Below are positions 44,047 through 53,174 of a stretch of 64,000 bases of DNA, one piece after another. Location of the stretch: NCBI RefSeq assembly GCF_033547075.1, contig NZ_CP137891.1, positions 434,001 through 498,000 of the forward strand, in the 5' to 3' direction. Position 1 is the stretch's first letter; each line of letters starts with the position of its first letter. The translations under genes were made by a program, and so were the position numbers. Source of the stretch: Flavobacterium ardleyense. Lineage in GTDB: Bacteria > Bacteroidota > Bacteroidia > Flavobacteriales > Flavobacteriaceae. The notes below the pieces were generated by a model, which did not search any database, had not been told where the DNA came from, and saw only the letters and a list, made by a program, of their open reading frames with translations.

Positions 44047-44661
44047 ATGACAAGAATATTATTATTTTGCTTATTCAGCACTTTGAGTTTTGCACAAAAT
44101 GTAAAATTAAAAACGGGCGATATTATTTTTCAATCGATGAACTGCGGACCACTTTGCGAAGCAATTAATGAAGTTACCGAAGGATATCAAGGAAAAGACT
44201 TTAGCCACTTAGGACTTGTTCTGATTCAGAATGACAGCATCTACATTATTGAAGCTGGAGGAAAGGAAGTGAAATTAACGCCCTACAAAACCTTTAAAAC
44301 CTATACAAACGAAGAGATGTATGTAGGTAGATTAAAACCAAAGTATCGCAAGTATATTCCTGAAGCGATTGCATTTTCTTTAAAGCAAATCGGCACTCCT
44401 TACGATGAAGAATATATCTATGATAACGGAAAATATTATTGTTCGGAATTAATTTATGATGCTTTTCTAGAAGCTTACAAAAAGCCATTGTTCCAAATGT
44501 TTCCAATGACTTTCAAATCACCAAAGACAAATAAGTACTTCGAAGTTTGGGAAGAATATTACAAAAATCTAAAAATGGAAATCCCAGAAGGAGAGCTTGG
44601 CTGCAATCCTGGAGGAATTTCCACTTCTGATAAACTTAAAATTATTGGGACAGTTTACTAA
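44047..44661 (+). CDS. YiiX/YebB-like NlpC/P60-family cysteine hydrolase
   Basis: A 204-residue protein with a short signal peptide (MTRILLFCLFSTLSFAQ). It has the permuted NlpC/P60 order: GDIIFQS, then the catalytic His54 in DFSHLGLVLI, and later the catalytic Cys132 in YYCSELIYDAF. These enzymes act on amide or ester bonds in peptidoglycan or lipid substrates; the actual one is unknown. Cotranscribed with the preceding barrel-like protein. Confidence 0.82.
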   Translation: MTRILLFCLFSTLSFAQNVKLKTGDIIFQSMNCGPLCEAINEVTEGYQGKDFSHLGLVLIQNDSIYIIEAGGKEVKLTPYKTFKTYTNEEMYVGRLKPKYRKYIPEAIAFSLKQIGTPYDEEYIYDNGKYYCSELIYDAFLEAYKKPLFQMFPMTFKSPKTNKYFEVWEEYYKNLKMEIPEGELGCNPGGISTSDKLKIIGTVY

Positions 44662-44754
44662 ATTGAAAAGACCAAAGAAATTTTTTTCAGTTACTACTTA
44701 GTAAAACTAAATCTCTCTGTAAATAAATACAGCAGATTTAAATAATAAGAATGG

Positions 44755-45363
44755 TTATTTCTTAGACTCTACATTCTTCATTATATCCAACAATTCTCGT
44801 TGAGTAGAAAGTCCTTTATCATGAAGATACCACATTTGAAGCGCCGCTTTTGCAGGCTCATCCACAACTCCGTGCTCTGCTTTATAATCTACAATTAACT
44901 TGAGAGCAGCAGCAGGGCGTGGACCCCAATGCGCAACAACTTTGTGATCGGAATTTAGAACAATCAATTTCGGAATCGCCTTACCACCATTTGTTAGAAA
45001 TTGATCCATCAATTCAGGATTCTCATCTCTAAACACCAGTTTCAAATCAATATGTGAATTCAGTTCAGACATTTTATGCAGAATTGGAAGAATTTGTGCA
45101 GCATCACCACACCATCCTTCCGAAAGCACAAGCCAAGTATAAGCCGTATCAATTGCCTTGAATTCTGCCTCAATTTCGCCGTCCACCTTCATGGTTTTAT
45201 CAAGTCTATTCATTCTACTTTCGTTGAGGATGCTATATTGTAGAATTTCTTCAGATTGATCATTCCCCGTAGATTTCCCCTCCGCAATAAGTTTGGTCAC
45301 AGTAGATCTGTAAGTTGCGTAGTCGACAGCTTTTGATAGAGCGTTTTTGATGCTATTTTCCAT
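44755..45363 (-). CDS. Thioredoxin-fold protein with a CxxA site
   Basis: About 202 residues from the ATG at 45363 (MENSIKNALSKAVDYATYRS). An upstream TTG overlaps the promoter element and is rejected. The thioredoxin-like core has WLVLSEGWCGDAAQILPILHK: the usual CxxC is CGDA, so only Cys85 remains, followed by KAIPKLIVLN with the cis-Pro. It may be a monothiol or non-redox member (Thioredoxin_9 type). Stand-alone gene. Confidence 0.82.
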   Translation of the reverse strand: MENSIKNALSKAVDYATYRSTVTKLIAEGKSTGNDQSEEILQYSILNESRMNRLDKTMKVDGEIEAEFKAIDTAYTWLVLSEGWCGDAAQILPILHKMSELNSHIDLKLVFRDENPELMDQFLTNGGKAIPKLIVLNSDHKVVAHWGPRPAAALKLIVDYKAEHGVVDEPAKAALQMWYLHDKGLSTQRELLDIMKNVESKK

Positions 45364-45384
45364 AATATTATAGTTTTCGAATTG

Positions 45385-45392
45385 CAAAATTA
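45385..45392 (-). promoter_or_regulatory. Putative promoter -7 element (TAATTTTG) for the thioredoxin-like gene
   Basis: It matches TAnnTTTG on the minus strand, about 21 bases before the chosen ATG. Confidence 0.5.
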
Positions 45393-45458
45393 GTCATTAT
45401 AAAAGGAACGAAATGTAACATTTGTCACATTTGAGAAATTTAGTATTTTATTTGGCCT

Positions 45459-45490
45459 CCTCCCCCCAACCCCCTCCGAAGGAGGGGGAG
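45459..45490. repeat. Solo 32-bp G/C-rich repeat
   Basis: The same repeat as the ends of the element inside leuS (31 of 32 bases match 38998-39029; one G to A change). No DUF559 frame is attached. It stands out in an otherwise AT-rich gap that holds nothing else recognisable. Confidence 0.85.
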
Positions 45491-45697
45491 ACTGGACGAG
45501 AAGGTATTAATGATACTAAATCTTGTTTAGCCACATATTATATAAACATAACGGATATCTATTACATAGCTATATGCTTTAAAGACTAGAAATAGGATTA
45601 TCTAAAGTTTTGCTCCAAAGGGCAAATCATAAAATCAATTAATTTCTATATCTTTAATTTCTAGCAAAGTTTTAACATCCATAATAACTTAAAAACA

Positions 45698-46222
45698 ATG
45701 CCTCCAAATTTAAAAATATCTCTTTCACTCTTACTTTTAGTTTTTGCTGTCAATTTGAATGCTCAACACTTACAAAAGCACGTAGAATTACATAAATTGA
45801 AAATTAATAATGATAAATTTTCAGATATTTTAGAACGGATTGTTGAACACGAAAGAGATTGCTACTACTTCAATTCAAAATTATCATTTTCAATTTATGT
45901 TAGTGAAAATGAAAACCTTCTGTCAGTTACAATTGCATCGATAGATGATCTCAATATTTTACTTTCAAACGAAGCTTACGGTTATTTTAAATTTGAAAAG
46001 CATATATTTATTGTTCGAGGAATTAATCCTCACGCTATTTTCTCAATAACGCATGATAAGAAAATCTTCAAATTTTTCGATTATAGTGATGAAAGCTTTC
46101 AGCCAAAGGAAGGAGAGACACCAATTCTATACTTTTTGGTGAACGACAGGTTTTCACAATGGAATTATAATTACAAAAATGCAGATTTTACAGTAGATGA
46201 AATATCAACATTCTGTAAGTAA
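45698..46222 (+). CDS. Secreted protein of unknown function
   Basis: A 174-residue protein with signal peptide (LKISLSLLLLVFAVNLNAQ) and a mature part without recognised motifs (HVELHKLKINNDKFSDILER, YFKFEKHIFIVRGINPHAIF). A similar-sized secreted unknown follows; both have a middle segment about a displayed value (IASIDDLNILLS versus ISKIDIANLIVS), so they may be distant paralogues. Not recognised. Confidence 0.65.
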   Translation: MPPNLKISLSLLLLVFAVNLNAQHLQKHVELHKLKINNDKFSDILERIVEHERDCYYFNSKLSFSIYVSENENLLSVTIASIDDLNILLSNEAYGYFKFEKHIFIVRGINPHAIFSITHDKKIFKFFDYSDESFQPKEGETPILYFLVNDRFSQWNYNYKNADFTVDEISTFCK

Positions 46223-46307
46223 TTTGTGCGAGCTTTCAGGTCCTTACATTAAGATGAATGATTCACACGATAGCGCAGATTTGCAACCATTGAAAAACAT
46301 ATTTATA

Positions 46308-46778
46308 ATGAGAATATTGACAGTTTTATTTTTAGCGATGCTTTGTTCCAACAGTTCTTACTCACAAGAAATTACAAATCTAAAATATGATTCTGAAGTT
46401 GTCTTTATAAAAGATAATTGTCTAAAGGAATTAATTTCAAATATAATAATTAAAAAAGAAAATTGTGATACTAAAGGCCTTTACTGGTACATTCAGATTC
46501 AAACAAATGGCGTTTTGATAATAAGCAAAATCGATATTGCAAATCTAATAGTTAGTATAGGATCGAAAAATATTTTAACAACTTTTCTTGATGATACTAT
46601 TTTGTTTATTGTAAATGATGAAAAAATTCCTGTTACGCATTCAGGATTTTACATAAACTTAAGTTCGTATATTGGCCATTCAAATTATTCAGCAATCCAT
46701 TATTCTTATTGGGGACTTCAAATTCAAGAGAACAACGAATATAAGGTAATTAAAGAAAAGCTTTATAACTGCAACTAA
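46308..46778 (+). CDS. Secreted protein of unknown function (possible paralogue of the preceding)
   Basis: 156 residues from the ATG at 46308, which begins a signal peptide (MRILTVLFLAMLCSNSSYSQ). A longer upstream frame overlaps the previous gene and would bury the signal, so it is rejected. Body: ELISNIIIKKENCDTKGLYW, IDIANLIVSIGSKN. It lies just before a repeat-rich stretch and an IS element. Not recognised. Confidence 0.6.
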   Translation: MRILTVLFLAMLCSNSSYSQEITNLKYDSEVVFIKDNCLKELISNIIIKKENCDTKGLYWYIQIQTNGVLIISKIDIANLIVSIGSKNILTTFLDDTILFIVNDEKIPVTHSGFYINLSSYIGHSNYSAIHYSYWGLQIQENNEYKVIKEKLYNCN

Positions 46779-47071
46779 TTAATGAGCAGCATAATTGAAA
46801 AAAAAATAATTCGAGCTGTCTCAAAAGAGATCACAGATATTTCGATAGCGCGGATTTACTTCGTCAGTTCGGCAAAGCCTCGGGTGAAATCCGTGCCCAC
46901 CAACTGAGTAAACCTTCCCCAACATTTTACCAAATCTTTAAAACACTTCTCTTCTATTTTACCTTATTTTTGAAACTCCAGATAGCGCGGATTTATAATC
47001 CGTGTCCAGCTAGTTTAGCCCCCGATAAGTTCGGAGTGTTATTTTAAATTTCAAACTTATATATTTGAGAT

Positions 47072-47383
47072 ATGAAATACAAGAAATGGACTTTAGATCA
47101 GAAGCTAGAAATATTAGCTAGTTCAGAAGAAATAGGTATTGTGGAGGCTTGCCGCAAATATGGCGTTAGTACAGGTACTTTATATAATTGGAAGAAAAAG
47201 CATGAGCATAAAGGAGAGGCTGGCTTAAAAGTGACATACGATACTAAAACGAAGGAGCATAAAGAAGTGGTTGAGGAAAATCGTATTCTGCGTAAGCTCT
47301 TAAGCGATCGGGAAATTGAGTTGGAAGTACAAAGAGAGCTTTTAAAAAAAAAGTTTGGGACATCCGATCCAAGAAAGATTTAG
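47072..47383 (+). CDS. IS3-family transposase OrfA
   Basis: A 103-residue protein with helix-turn-helix (WTLDQKLEILASSEEIGIVEACRKYGVSTGTLYNWKKKH, about 6-44) and a C-terminal coiled coil (EVVEENRILRKLLSDREIELEVQRELL). The frame runs over a slippery A9G (47344-47353) shortly before its stop; slipping -1 there opens the OrfB frame. Confidence 0.9.
   Translation: MKYKKWTLDQKLEILASSEEIGIVEACRKYGVSTGTLYNWKKKHEHKGEAGLKVTYDTKTKEHKEVVEENRILRKLLSDREIELEVQRELLKKKFGTSDPRKI
47344..47353 (+). promoter_or_regulatory. Predicted -1 frameshift site (AAAAAAAAAG)
   Basis: orfA reads TTA AAA AAA AAG here. In the -1 frame the protein continues KVWDIRSKKDLVDIIYAK without a stop into orfB. Confidence 0.7.
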
Positions 47384-47433
47384 TAGACATTATCTATGCG
47401 AAGTATAAATGTAGTAAAGCTAAAATCATAAAG

Positions 47434-48279
47434 ATGGTAGGCATAGTTGCCAGTAGCTATTATAGGAAGCCTAGCCTTGGTCGAAAAGGAAATACTGCCA
47501 CAACAACCACTTTTCATCAAACTAAAGGTTTTGTAAGCCAGTGCGTGGTTGTAAAGTCTATTAAAAAGATATTAAAACACGAATTTATAGACTGTGGTTA
47601 TCGACTGATGACTAGCTACTTAAAAAGAGATGGCTACAAGATAAATCATAAAAAACTATACCGAATTATGAAAGAGGAAGGTCTATTAAAACTCGAGAAT
47701 AGAATTAGTAGAAGTGGTTCTGGTCGTAAATTCGTGAAGTTTAGAAAGGTTTATACCTCGAGACCTTTGCAATGTCTAGAGATGGATATTAAAATGGTGT
47801 GGGTGCCAAATGTTGGTAAAAATGCTTATTTACTATCTATAATTGATGTTCATACTAGAAGAATTTTAATAGATTATTTTTCTTTCACTATAAAACAAAA
47901 TCATGTTATAGAATTGCTTTCACAACTCTTTGAAGACTATCAATATCCTGAAAGTGTCGTTATTAGAAGCGATAATGGAAGTCAGTTTATAGCTAAAAGT
48001 GTGCGCGAGTATTTAGGTTTGATAGGTGTCCAGCAGGAATTCACCCACGTTGCAACACCAGAAGAAAACGCTCATATAGAAGCTTATCATGGTATTCTAA
48101 AGAAAGAAGTATTCGCCAGGTTCGACTATCGCACGTTTGGAGAAATCGAGCAAATATTAAAACGATTTGTACCATTTTACAACAATCAAAGGCTTCACGG
48201 ACTTTTAGGAAGAATAACTCCTATGGAGAAATGGAGCGCTGATAAACATCTAATTTTAATGAAAAAATTAACCGCATAA
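47434..48279 (+). CDS. IS3-family transposase OrfB (DDE integrase domain)
   Basis: 281 codons from the first ATG in frame, but the natural product is probably OrfAB made by -1 frameshifting. An HTH_21-like segment (DCGYRLMTSYLKRDGYKIN) precedes the integrase core: LEMDIKMVW (Asp), VIRSDNGSQFIAKSV (Asp) and ATPEENAHIEAYHGILKKEVF (Glu), ending NNQRLHGLLGRITPMEKW. All catalytic residues are present. Confidence 0.9.
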   Translation: MVGIVASSYYRKPSLGRKGNTATTTTFHQTKGFVSQCVVVKSIKKILKHEFIDCGYRLMTSYLKRDGYKINHKKLYRIMKEEGLLKLENRISRSGSGRKFVKFRKVYTSRPLQCLEMDIKMVWVPNVGKNAYLLSIIDVHTRRILIDYFSFTIKQNHVIELLSQLFEDYQYPESVVIRSDNGSQFIAKSVREYLGLIGVQQEFTHVATPEENAHIEAYHGILKKEVFARFDYRTFGEIEQILKRFVPFYNNQRLHGLLGRITPMEKWSADKHLILMKKLTA

Positions 48280-48421
48280 TTAATAATCGAAATTTAGAAT
48301 AATACTCTTGTTTTATAGGGGTCAAAACACCAGCAACTGAGTAAACCATCCCCCACATTTTACCAAATCTTTAAAACACTTCTCTCCTATTTTACCTTAT
48401 TTTTGAAACTCAATCATCATT

Positions 48422-48859
48422 ATGGAAGAATTAGAATTGTTTCTTAAAAGCAAGAAATATAAGAAGGCTACTTTTAAAATATCAAAGACAAATCATTTGC
48501 TGGTAAAAGCGAAAATAAATGGAGTTTCAGGGAATTTTATTCTGGATACTGGCGCTTCTAATAGTTGTGTGGGATTTGAATTTATCGAACATTTTCAGCT
48601 TGATGCAGCAAGTTCTAATACAACGGCTGCGGGAGCTGGAGGGACCGGAATGGTAACTAAAGTTTCTCACGGCAATACACTCAATCTTGGGCGCTGGAGC
48701 ACGAACACTCTAGATCTGGTAATCTTTGACCTTAGTCACGTCAACGAAGCGCTAAAAGCTTACAAAGCCAAGCCTGTGCAAGGAATCATTGGAGCTGATG
48801 TGTTGATTCAAGGAAATGGAATTGTGAATTACGCGACTTCTATTTTATATCTAAAATAA
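48422..48859 (+). CDS. Retropepsin-like aspartyl protease family protein
   Basis: A 145-residue single-domain protein with the active-site motif NFILDTGASNSCVGFEFI (Asp42-Thr-Gly) and the flap/second-half motif GIIGADVLIQGNGIVNY near 120. Such proteins (clan AA, gag-asp-protease type) act as homodimers. No signal peptide is seen. Its upstream region was duplicated and then interrupted by an IS, which may have changed its promoter. Confidence 0.82.
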   Translation: MEELELFLKSKKYKKATFKISKTNHLLVKAKINGVSGNFILDTGASNSCVGFEFIEHFQLDAASSNTTAAGAGGTGMVTKVSHGNTLNLGRWSTNTLDLVIFDLSHVNEALKAYKAKPVQGIIGADVLIQGNGIVNYATSILYLK

Positions 48860-48910
48860 ATATTCGAGAATTCTCGCTCTCAATCCGATCAAACTTACTC
48901 TTTACATAAA

Positions 48911-48944
48911 ACAAAAAAACGCTCTGTTTTGCAACAGAACGTTT
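48911..48944 (-). terminator. Terminator after sucB
   Basis: On the minus strand AACGTTCTGTT pairs with AACAGAGCGTT (one G-U) across a 4-base loop, then a T run. Confidence 0.75.
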
Positions 48945-48977
48945 TCCTTAAAAATATAATTTGACTAGAACTGCCTA

Positions 48978-50213
48978 CTACAATTCTAATGCTTTTTGAA
49001 TGTTATTGTCCATCAATAATTCAGCTGGACTTTCTAATCCTTCTTTGATCGCCACTAAGAATCCAACAGACTCTTTTCCATCAATGATACGGTGATCATA
49101 AGATAATGCCAAGTACATCATTGGGTGAATTTCAACTTTACCATTTACCGCGATTGGTCTTTCGATAATGTTGTGCATTCCAAGAATTCCAGATTGTGGA
49201 GGGTTGATAATTGGCGTAGAAAGCATACTTCCAAAAACACCACCATTTGAAATAGTGAATGTTCCACCAGTCATATCATCAACCGTAATTTGTCCGTCAC
49301 GAGCTCTAATTGCAAGACGTTTAATTTCTGCTTCGATACCTCTAAAAGTTAGATTTTCGGCATTGCGAACTACAGGAACCATAAGTCCTTTTGGTCCAGA
49401 AACTGCTACCGAGATATCACAGAAATCGTAAGCGATTTTGTAATCTCCATCGATCATTGAATTTACGTCTGGATACATTTGCAATGCTCTAGTCACTGCT
49501 TTTGTAAAGAAAGACATATATCCAAGAGTTACACCTCCGTGTTTTGCTTTGAAAGCTTCTTTGTATTCATTACGCAATTTGTTAATTGGCGTCATGTTTA
49601 CTTCGTTGAAAGTAGTCAGCATCGCAGATTCGTTTTTCGCTGAAACCAATCTTTCTGCTACTTTACGTCTCAACATAGACAATTTTTTACGCTCAGATCC
49701 TCTGTTTCCTCCGGTTGGAGTTCCCATTGATGGAACTGCATTTTGCGCATCGTCTTGAGTAATACGACCATCTTTACCAGTTCCTGTTACAGATGCTGCA
49801 TCGATGTTTTTCTCAGCCAATACTTTTTTCGCTGCTGGAGATGGTGTCCCAGATGCGTATGTTTTTTCTGCTACTGGAGCAGTTTCTTTTGGTTTTTCTG
49901 GAGCTGGAGCTGCTTTAGTTTCAGCCTTTGGAGCTTCTTCTTTCGCTGCTTCTTCTTTTGGAGCTGCATCATTTTTGCCTTCTGTATCAATTAGGCAAAC
50001 TACTTGACCTACTTGTACTGCATCGCCTTCCTCTGCTTTTAGCGTGATAATTCCCGCTGCTTCTGCAGGCAATTCTAAGGTAGCTTTATCAGAATCAACC
50101 TCAGCAATGGCTTGGTCTTTTTCTACATAATCGCCGTCCTTTACTAGCCAGGTTGCAATTTCTACTTCTGTAATCGATTCTCCTGGTGAAGGAACTTTCA
50201 TTTCTAAAATCAT
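48978..50213 (-). CDS. sucB: 2-oxoglutarate dehydrogenase E2 (dihydrolipoyllysine succinyltransferase)
   Basis: A 411-residue E2 of the TCA-cycle complex. The lipoyl domain (1-75) has the lipoylated Lys43 in [12 protein letters not shown]. An Ala/Pro/Lys/Glu-rich linker (about 80-115) and an E3-binding domain ([28 protein letters not shown]) follow. The acyltransferase domain ends with the catalytic [17 protein letters not shown]. It lies 148 bases after sucA, separated by a dispersed repeat. Confidence 0.95.
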   Translation of the reverse strand: MILEMKVPSPGESITEVEIATWLVKDGDYVEKDQAIAEVDSDKATLELPAEAAGIITLKAEEGDAVQVGQVVCLIDTEGKNDAAPKEEAAKEEAPKAETKAAPAPEKPKETAPVAEKTYASGTPSPAAKKVLAEKNIDAASVTGTGKDGRITQDDAQNAVPSMGTPTGGNRGSERKKLSMLRRKVAERLVSAKNESAMLTTFNEVNMTPINKLRNEYKEAFKAKHGGVTLGYMSFFTKAVTRALQMYPDVNSMIDGDYKIAYDFCDISVAVSGPKGLMVPVVRNAENLTFRGIEAEIKRLAIRARDGQITVDDMTGGTFTISNGGVFGSMLSTPIINPPQSGILGMHNIIERPIAVNGKVEIHPMMYLALSYDHRIIDGKESVGFLVAIKEGLESPAELLMDNNIQKALEL

Positions 50214-50270
50214 ATTCTTATAATTTTATATTATTTATTTTATTTTAAAGTGGTCGTGTTTTCTAGTTAT

Positions 50271-50347
50271 CTAGCCCTGATAGCAGCGGCATCCTTTTTC
50301 TTTTTTTCTTAGAAAAAAGAAAAAGATACAGCGGATAGCAGGAAATA
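50271..50347 (-). repeat. Dispersed repeat between sucA and sucB (family copy C)
   Basis: On the minus strand it runs from GCTATCCGCTGTATCTTTTT to GGATGCCGCTGCTATCAGGG, matching the TCCGCTATATCTTTT and GGATGCCGCTGCCATC parts of the copy between ilvN and ilvC. The middle is a 12-bp T/A hairpin of TTTTTCTTTTTT type. Confidence 0.7.
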
Positions 50348-50361
50348 GCTCCTAAATAAAA

Positions 50362-53136
50362 TTAATTAGATGCTTCCTTGTCAAATACCATTTCAACCGC
50401 CCTTGCGTGACGTGCTTTTGCTCTTGCGTAGCTTCCTGCTGCCGGTGCGCTATATGCTTTTAATGATGCTAATCTTAACTTGACTAGATCAAAATGCATC
50501 AACATATGGCTGTAGGCTCCCATGTTTTTAGGCTCCTCTTGTGCCCAAACGTAATCGTCTGCATTTGGATACGAAGCTATAATTGCTTTTAACTGCTCTA
50601 CTGGTAACGGAAAAAGTTGCTCAATACGCACTAATGCTACATCATTCCTACCTTTCTCTTCGCGTGCTGCGAGCAAATCGTAATAGAATTTTCCAGTACA
50701 AAACACAAGTGATTTTACTGCGGCTTTATCAACTGTAGTATCATCTAGAGTTTCTTGGAAATGACCATTAGCAAATTCATCAACCGACGAAACTACTAGT
50801 GGATGACGCAACAAACTCTTAGGTGTAAACACGATAAGTGGCTTGCGGTAACTTGTTTTCATCTGTCTTCTTAACAGGTGGAAGAAATTTGCTGGCGTGG
50901 TACAATCTGCAACAAACATATTCTCGCTTGCACACATTTGTAGGTAGCGCTCCATTCTTGCTGATGAGTGCTCTGCTCCTTGTCCTTCATAACCATGAGG
51001 TAGTAAAAGTACAATTCCGTTTTGATTATTCCATTTTTGCTCTGCGGCCGAAATATATTGATCAGCCATAATTTGTGCTCCATTTGAGAAATCTCCAAAT
51101 TGAGCTTCCCAAATAGTAAGAGTATTAGGACTTGCTAAAGCATATCCATAATCAAAACCTACGACTCCGTACTCAGAAAGCAATGAATTGTAGATATGAA
51201 AGTTTCCTTTTTGATTTTTTAAATTTTGAAGCGGAATAATTTCTTCTTCAGAATCTTCTGTTTTTACTACCGCGTGACGATGGGAGAAAGTACCTCTCTC
51301 TACGTCCTGCCCCGAAATTCTAACATCAAAACCTTCTGTAAGCAAACTTCCGTAAGCTAGTAATTCGGCCATAGCCCAATCAAGTTTGTCTGTATCAAAC
51401 ATTGTGCGTCTATCACCAATCAATCTCTTGATTTTATTGATAAACTTTTTATCTTCTGGCAGTTTTGTAATAACCTCAGCTACATCTTCTAAAACTTGAA
51501 GTGATACTGTAGTGTCTACACGCTCCAACATTTGTTCTTGATGTACTTGATTAAAACCTTGCCATTCATTTTGCATAAAAGGCGTAATGACGGTCAAGTT
51601 TTTTTTGCGCGACGCTTCTAGATTTTCTTCTAAAGCATCTTTGTATTTTGTCTCAATTTCTTTGACATACCCTTCATTAATAATTCCCTCGCTAATTAAT
51701 TTGGCAGCGTAAATATCACGTGAACTTGTATGTTTTGAAATTAATGAATATAATTTAGGTTGAGTAAACTTAGGCTCATCACCTTCGTTATGCCCATATT
51801 TACGGTATCCTAGAAGATCGATAAACACATCACTTCCAAATTCCATACGGAAATCTAAGGCAAAAAGCATTGCGTGAACAACCGCTTCTACGTCGTCTGC
51901 ATTAACGTGCAAGACTGGAGACCCAGTAACTTTGGCAATATCGGTACAGTAAGTAGATGAGCGAGCGTCTAGATAATCCGTAGTAAATCCTACTTGATTA
52001 TTAACCACCACATGAATTGTTCCACCGGTTTTGTAGCCTTCAAGATTTGCCATTTGCACAATTTCGTAAACGATCCCTTGTCCAGCAATTGCCGCATCAC
52101 CGTGAAGTGCGATTGGAAGTACTTTTTTGGTATCAGATGCAAAATGCTGCTCTTGCTTAGCTCTTGTTATTCCTTCGATCACGGCGCCTACTGTTTCAAG
52201 GTGCGATGGATTTGGGGCAAGATTTATATTTATATTTTTACCTGATTTTGATTTGCGGTCAGAAGTTAATCCTAAATGGTATTTAACGTCACCATCAAAA
52301 AGAACATCGTCATCATAATCTTTCCCATCAAATTCTGAAAAGATATCTTGAGTAGATTTTCCAAAGATATTTGCCAAAACACTCAAACGACCACGGTGTG
52401 CCATTCCCATTACAAACTGCTCTACACCTTTTTCTGCTGCTGCATCAATAAGCGCGTCGAGTCCCGGGATTAAAGATTCTCCACCTTCGAGTGAAAAACG
52501 TTTTTGTCCTACATATTTGGTATGCAAAAAAGTTTCGAAAGAAACAGCTTCATTTAATTTACCTAAAATATGCTTTTTTTGGTCTGCATCAAATTTTGGT
52601 TGATTGTCATTGTATCCTATTCTATCTTGAATCCACTGGATCACTGCTGGATTTCGGTGGTACATATACTCAATACCGATAGAGTGACAGTAAATTTTGT
52701 TTAGGTGACTTAAAATCTCCTCAAGTGTGCAAGGTTGCAATTTCATTGCTTGCGCTGCATCAAAAACAGTATTAAGATCGGCACCCGAAAGCCCAAAATT
52801 CTCTATAGCTAGTGATGGCTCGTATTGTCTGCGCTCGCGAATAGGATTTGTTTTGGTAAACAAGTGACCTCTATTTCTGTAAGCATCTATGAGTTTAAGA
52901 ACATTGAATTCCTTTTGCAATTTGTCCGAAACAAATGAGCAATCCATCGTTCCGTTGGCAACTTCTGCCATTTGCTGAACGTGACTTTCATCTTTGGCTG
53001 CGGATGCTCCAAAATCGAATCCTTGAAAAAAACTTCTCCAGCTTGCCTCGACACTGTCCGGATTTTCAAGATACTGTTCGTATAATTCGGCAAAAAAGTC
53101 AGTGTGTGCTGCGTTTAAAAATGAAAACCTATCCAT
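50362..53136 (-). CDS. sucA: 2-oxoglutarate dehydrogenase E1 component
   Basis: A 924-residue ThDP decarboxylase. The N-terminal E2-binding helix MDRFSFLNAAHTDFFAELYE is present. The ThDP-binding segment lies around GMAHRGRLSVLANIFGK (about 245-261), and LHGDAAIAGQGIVYEIVQM with VNNQVGFTTDYLDARSSTY is intact. C-terminal transketolase-like part: LLPHGYEGQGAEHSSARMERYLQM. Length is normal. It is first in the sucAB operon, with a TACTTTTG promoter element 39 bases upstream. Confidence 0.96.
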   Translation of the reverse strand: MDRFSFLNAAHTDFFAELYEQYLENPDSVEASWRSFFQGFDFGASAAKDESHVQQMAEVANGTMDCSFVSDKLQKEFNVLKLIDAYRNRGHLFTKTNPIRERRQYEPSLAIENFGLSGADLNTVFDAAQAMKLQPCTLEEILSHLNKIYCHSIGIEYMYHRNPAVIQWIQDRIGYNDNQPKFDADQKKHILGKLNEAVSFETFLHTKYVGQKRFSLEGGESLIPGLDALIDAAAEKGVEQFVMGMAHRGRLSVLANIFGKSTQDIFSEFDGKDYDDDVLFDGDVKYHLGLTSDRKSKSGKNININLAPNPSHLETVGAVIEGITRAKQEQHFASDTKKVLPIALHGDAAIAGQGIVYEIVQMANLEGYKTGGTIHVVVNNQVGFTTDYLDARSSTYCTDIAKVTGSPVLHVNADDVEAVVHAMLFALDFRMEFGSDVFIDLLGYRKYGHNEGDEPKFTQPKLYSLISKHTSSRDIYAAKLISEGIINEGYVKEIETKYKDALEENLEASRKKNLTVITPFMQNEWQGFNQVHQEQMLERVDTTVSLQVLEDVAEVITKLPEDKKFINKIKRLIGDRRTMFDTDKLDWAMAELLAYGSLLTEGFDVRISGQDVERGTFSHRHAVVKTEDSEEEIIPLQNLKNQKGNFHIYNSLLSEYGVVGFDYGYALASPNTLTIWEAQFGDFSNGAQIMADQYISAAEQKWNNQNGIVLLLPHGYEGQGAEHSSARMERYLQMCASENMFVADCTTPANFFHLLRRQMKTSYRKPLIVFTPKSLLRHPLVVSSVDEFANGHFQETLDDTTVDKAAVKSLVFCTGKFYYDLLAAREEKGRNDVALVRIEQLFPLPVEQLKAIIASYPNADDYVWAQEEPKNMGAYSHMLMHFDLVKLRLASLKAYSAPAAGSYARAKARHARAVEMVFDKEASN

Positions 53137-53174
53137 ATTTTTTTTGAATATACTAAGTTGTTAAAGTAGTTAGG

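Larger units (their letters stand above)
47011..48329 (+). mobile_element. Second IS3-family insertion sequence (about 1.32 kb)
   Basis: It has imperfect inverted ends: left TAGTTTAGCCCCCGATAAGT, and right end on the other strand TGTTTTGACCCCTATAAAAC. Both continue to a shared TTATTxTAAATTTC about 30 bases in. Flanks show a 5-bp duplication CCAGC (47006-47010 and 48330-48334). It encodes orfA and orfB with an A9G frameshift site. It is unrelated in detail to the IS at 24 kb. Confidence 0.82.
46837..48411. repeat. Old tandem duplication (GATAGCGCGGATTTA...GAAACTC), now split by an IS
   Basis: Two ~79-base copies (46900-46978 and 48334-48411) starting CAACTGAGTAAACC and ending TTATTTTTGAAACTC are about 95% identical. 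Each is preceded by GATAGCGCGGATTTA (46837 and 46981) and by GTGCCCACC or GTGTCCAGC. Removing the IS between CCAGC target copies restores the second unit, so the duplication came first. Confidence 0.75.

Noticed and set aside
46900..48411. The ~79-base flanking copies as long terminal repeats of the second IS
   Set aside because: Inverted ends and a 5-bp target duplication define the IS within them, and GATAGCGCGG units show the copies are an older tandem duplication.
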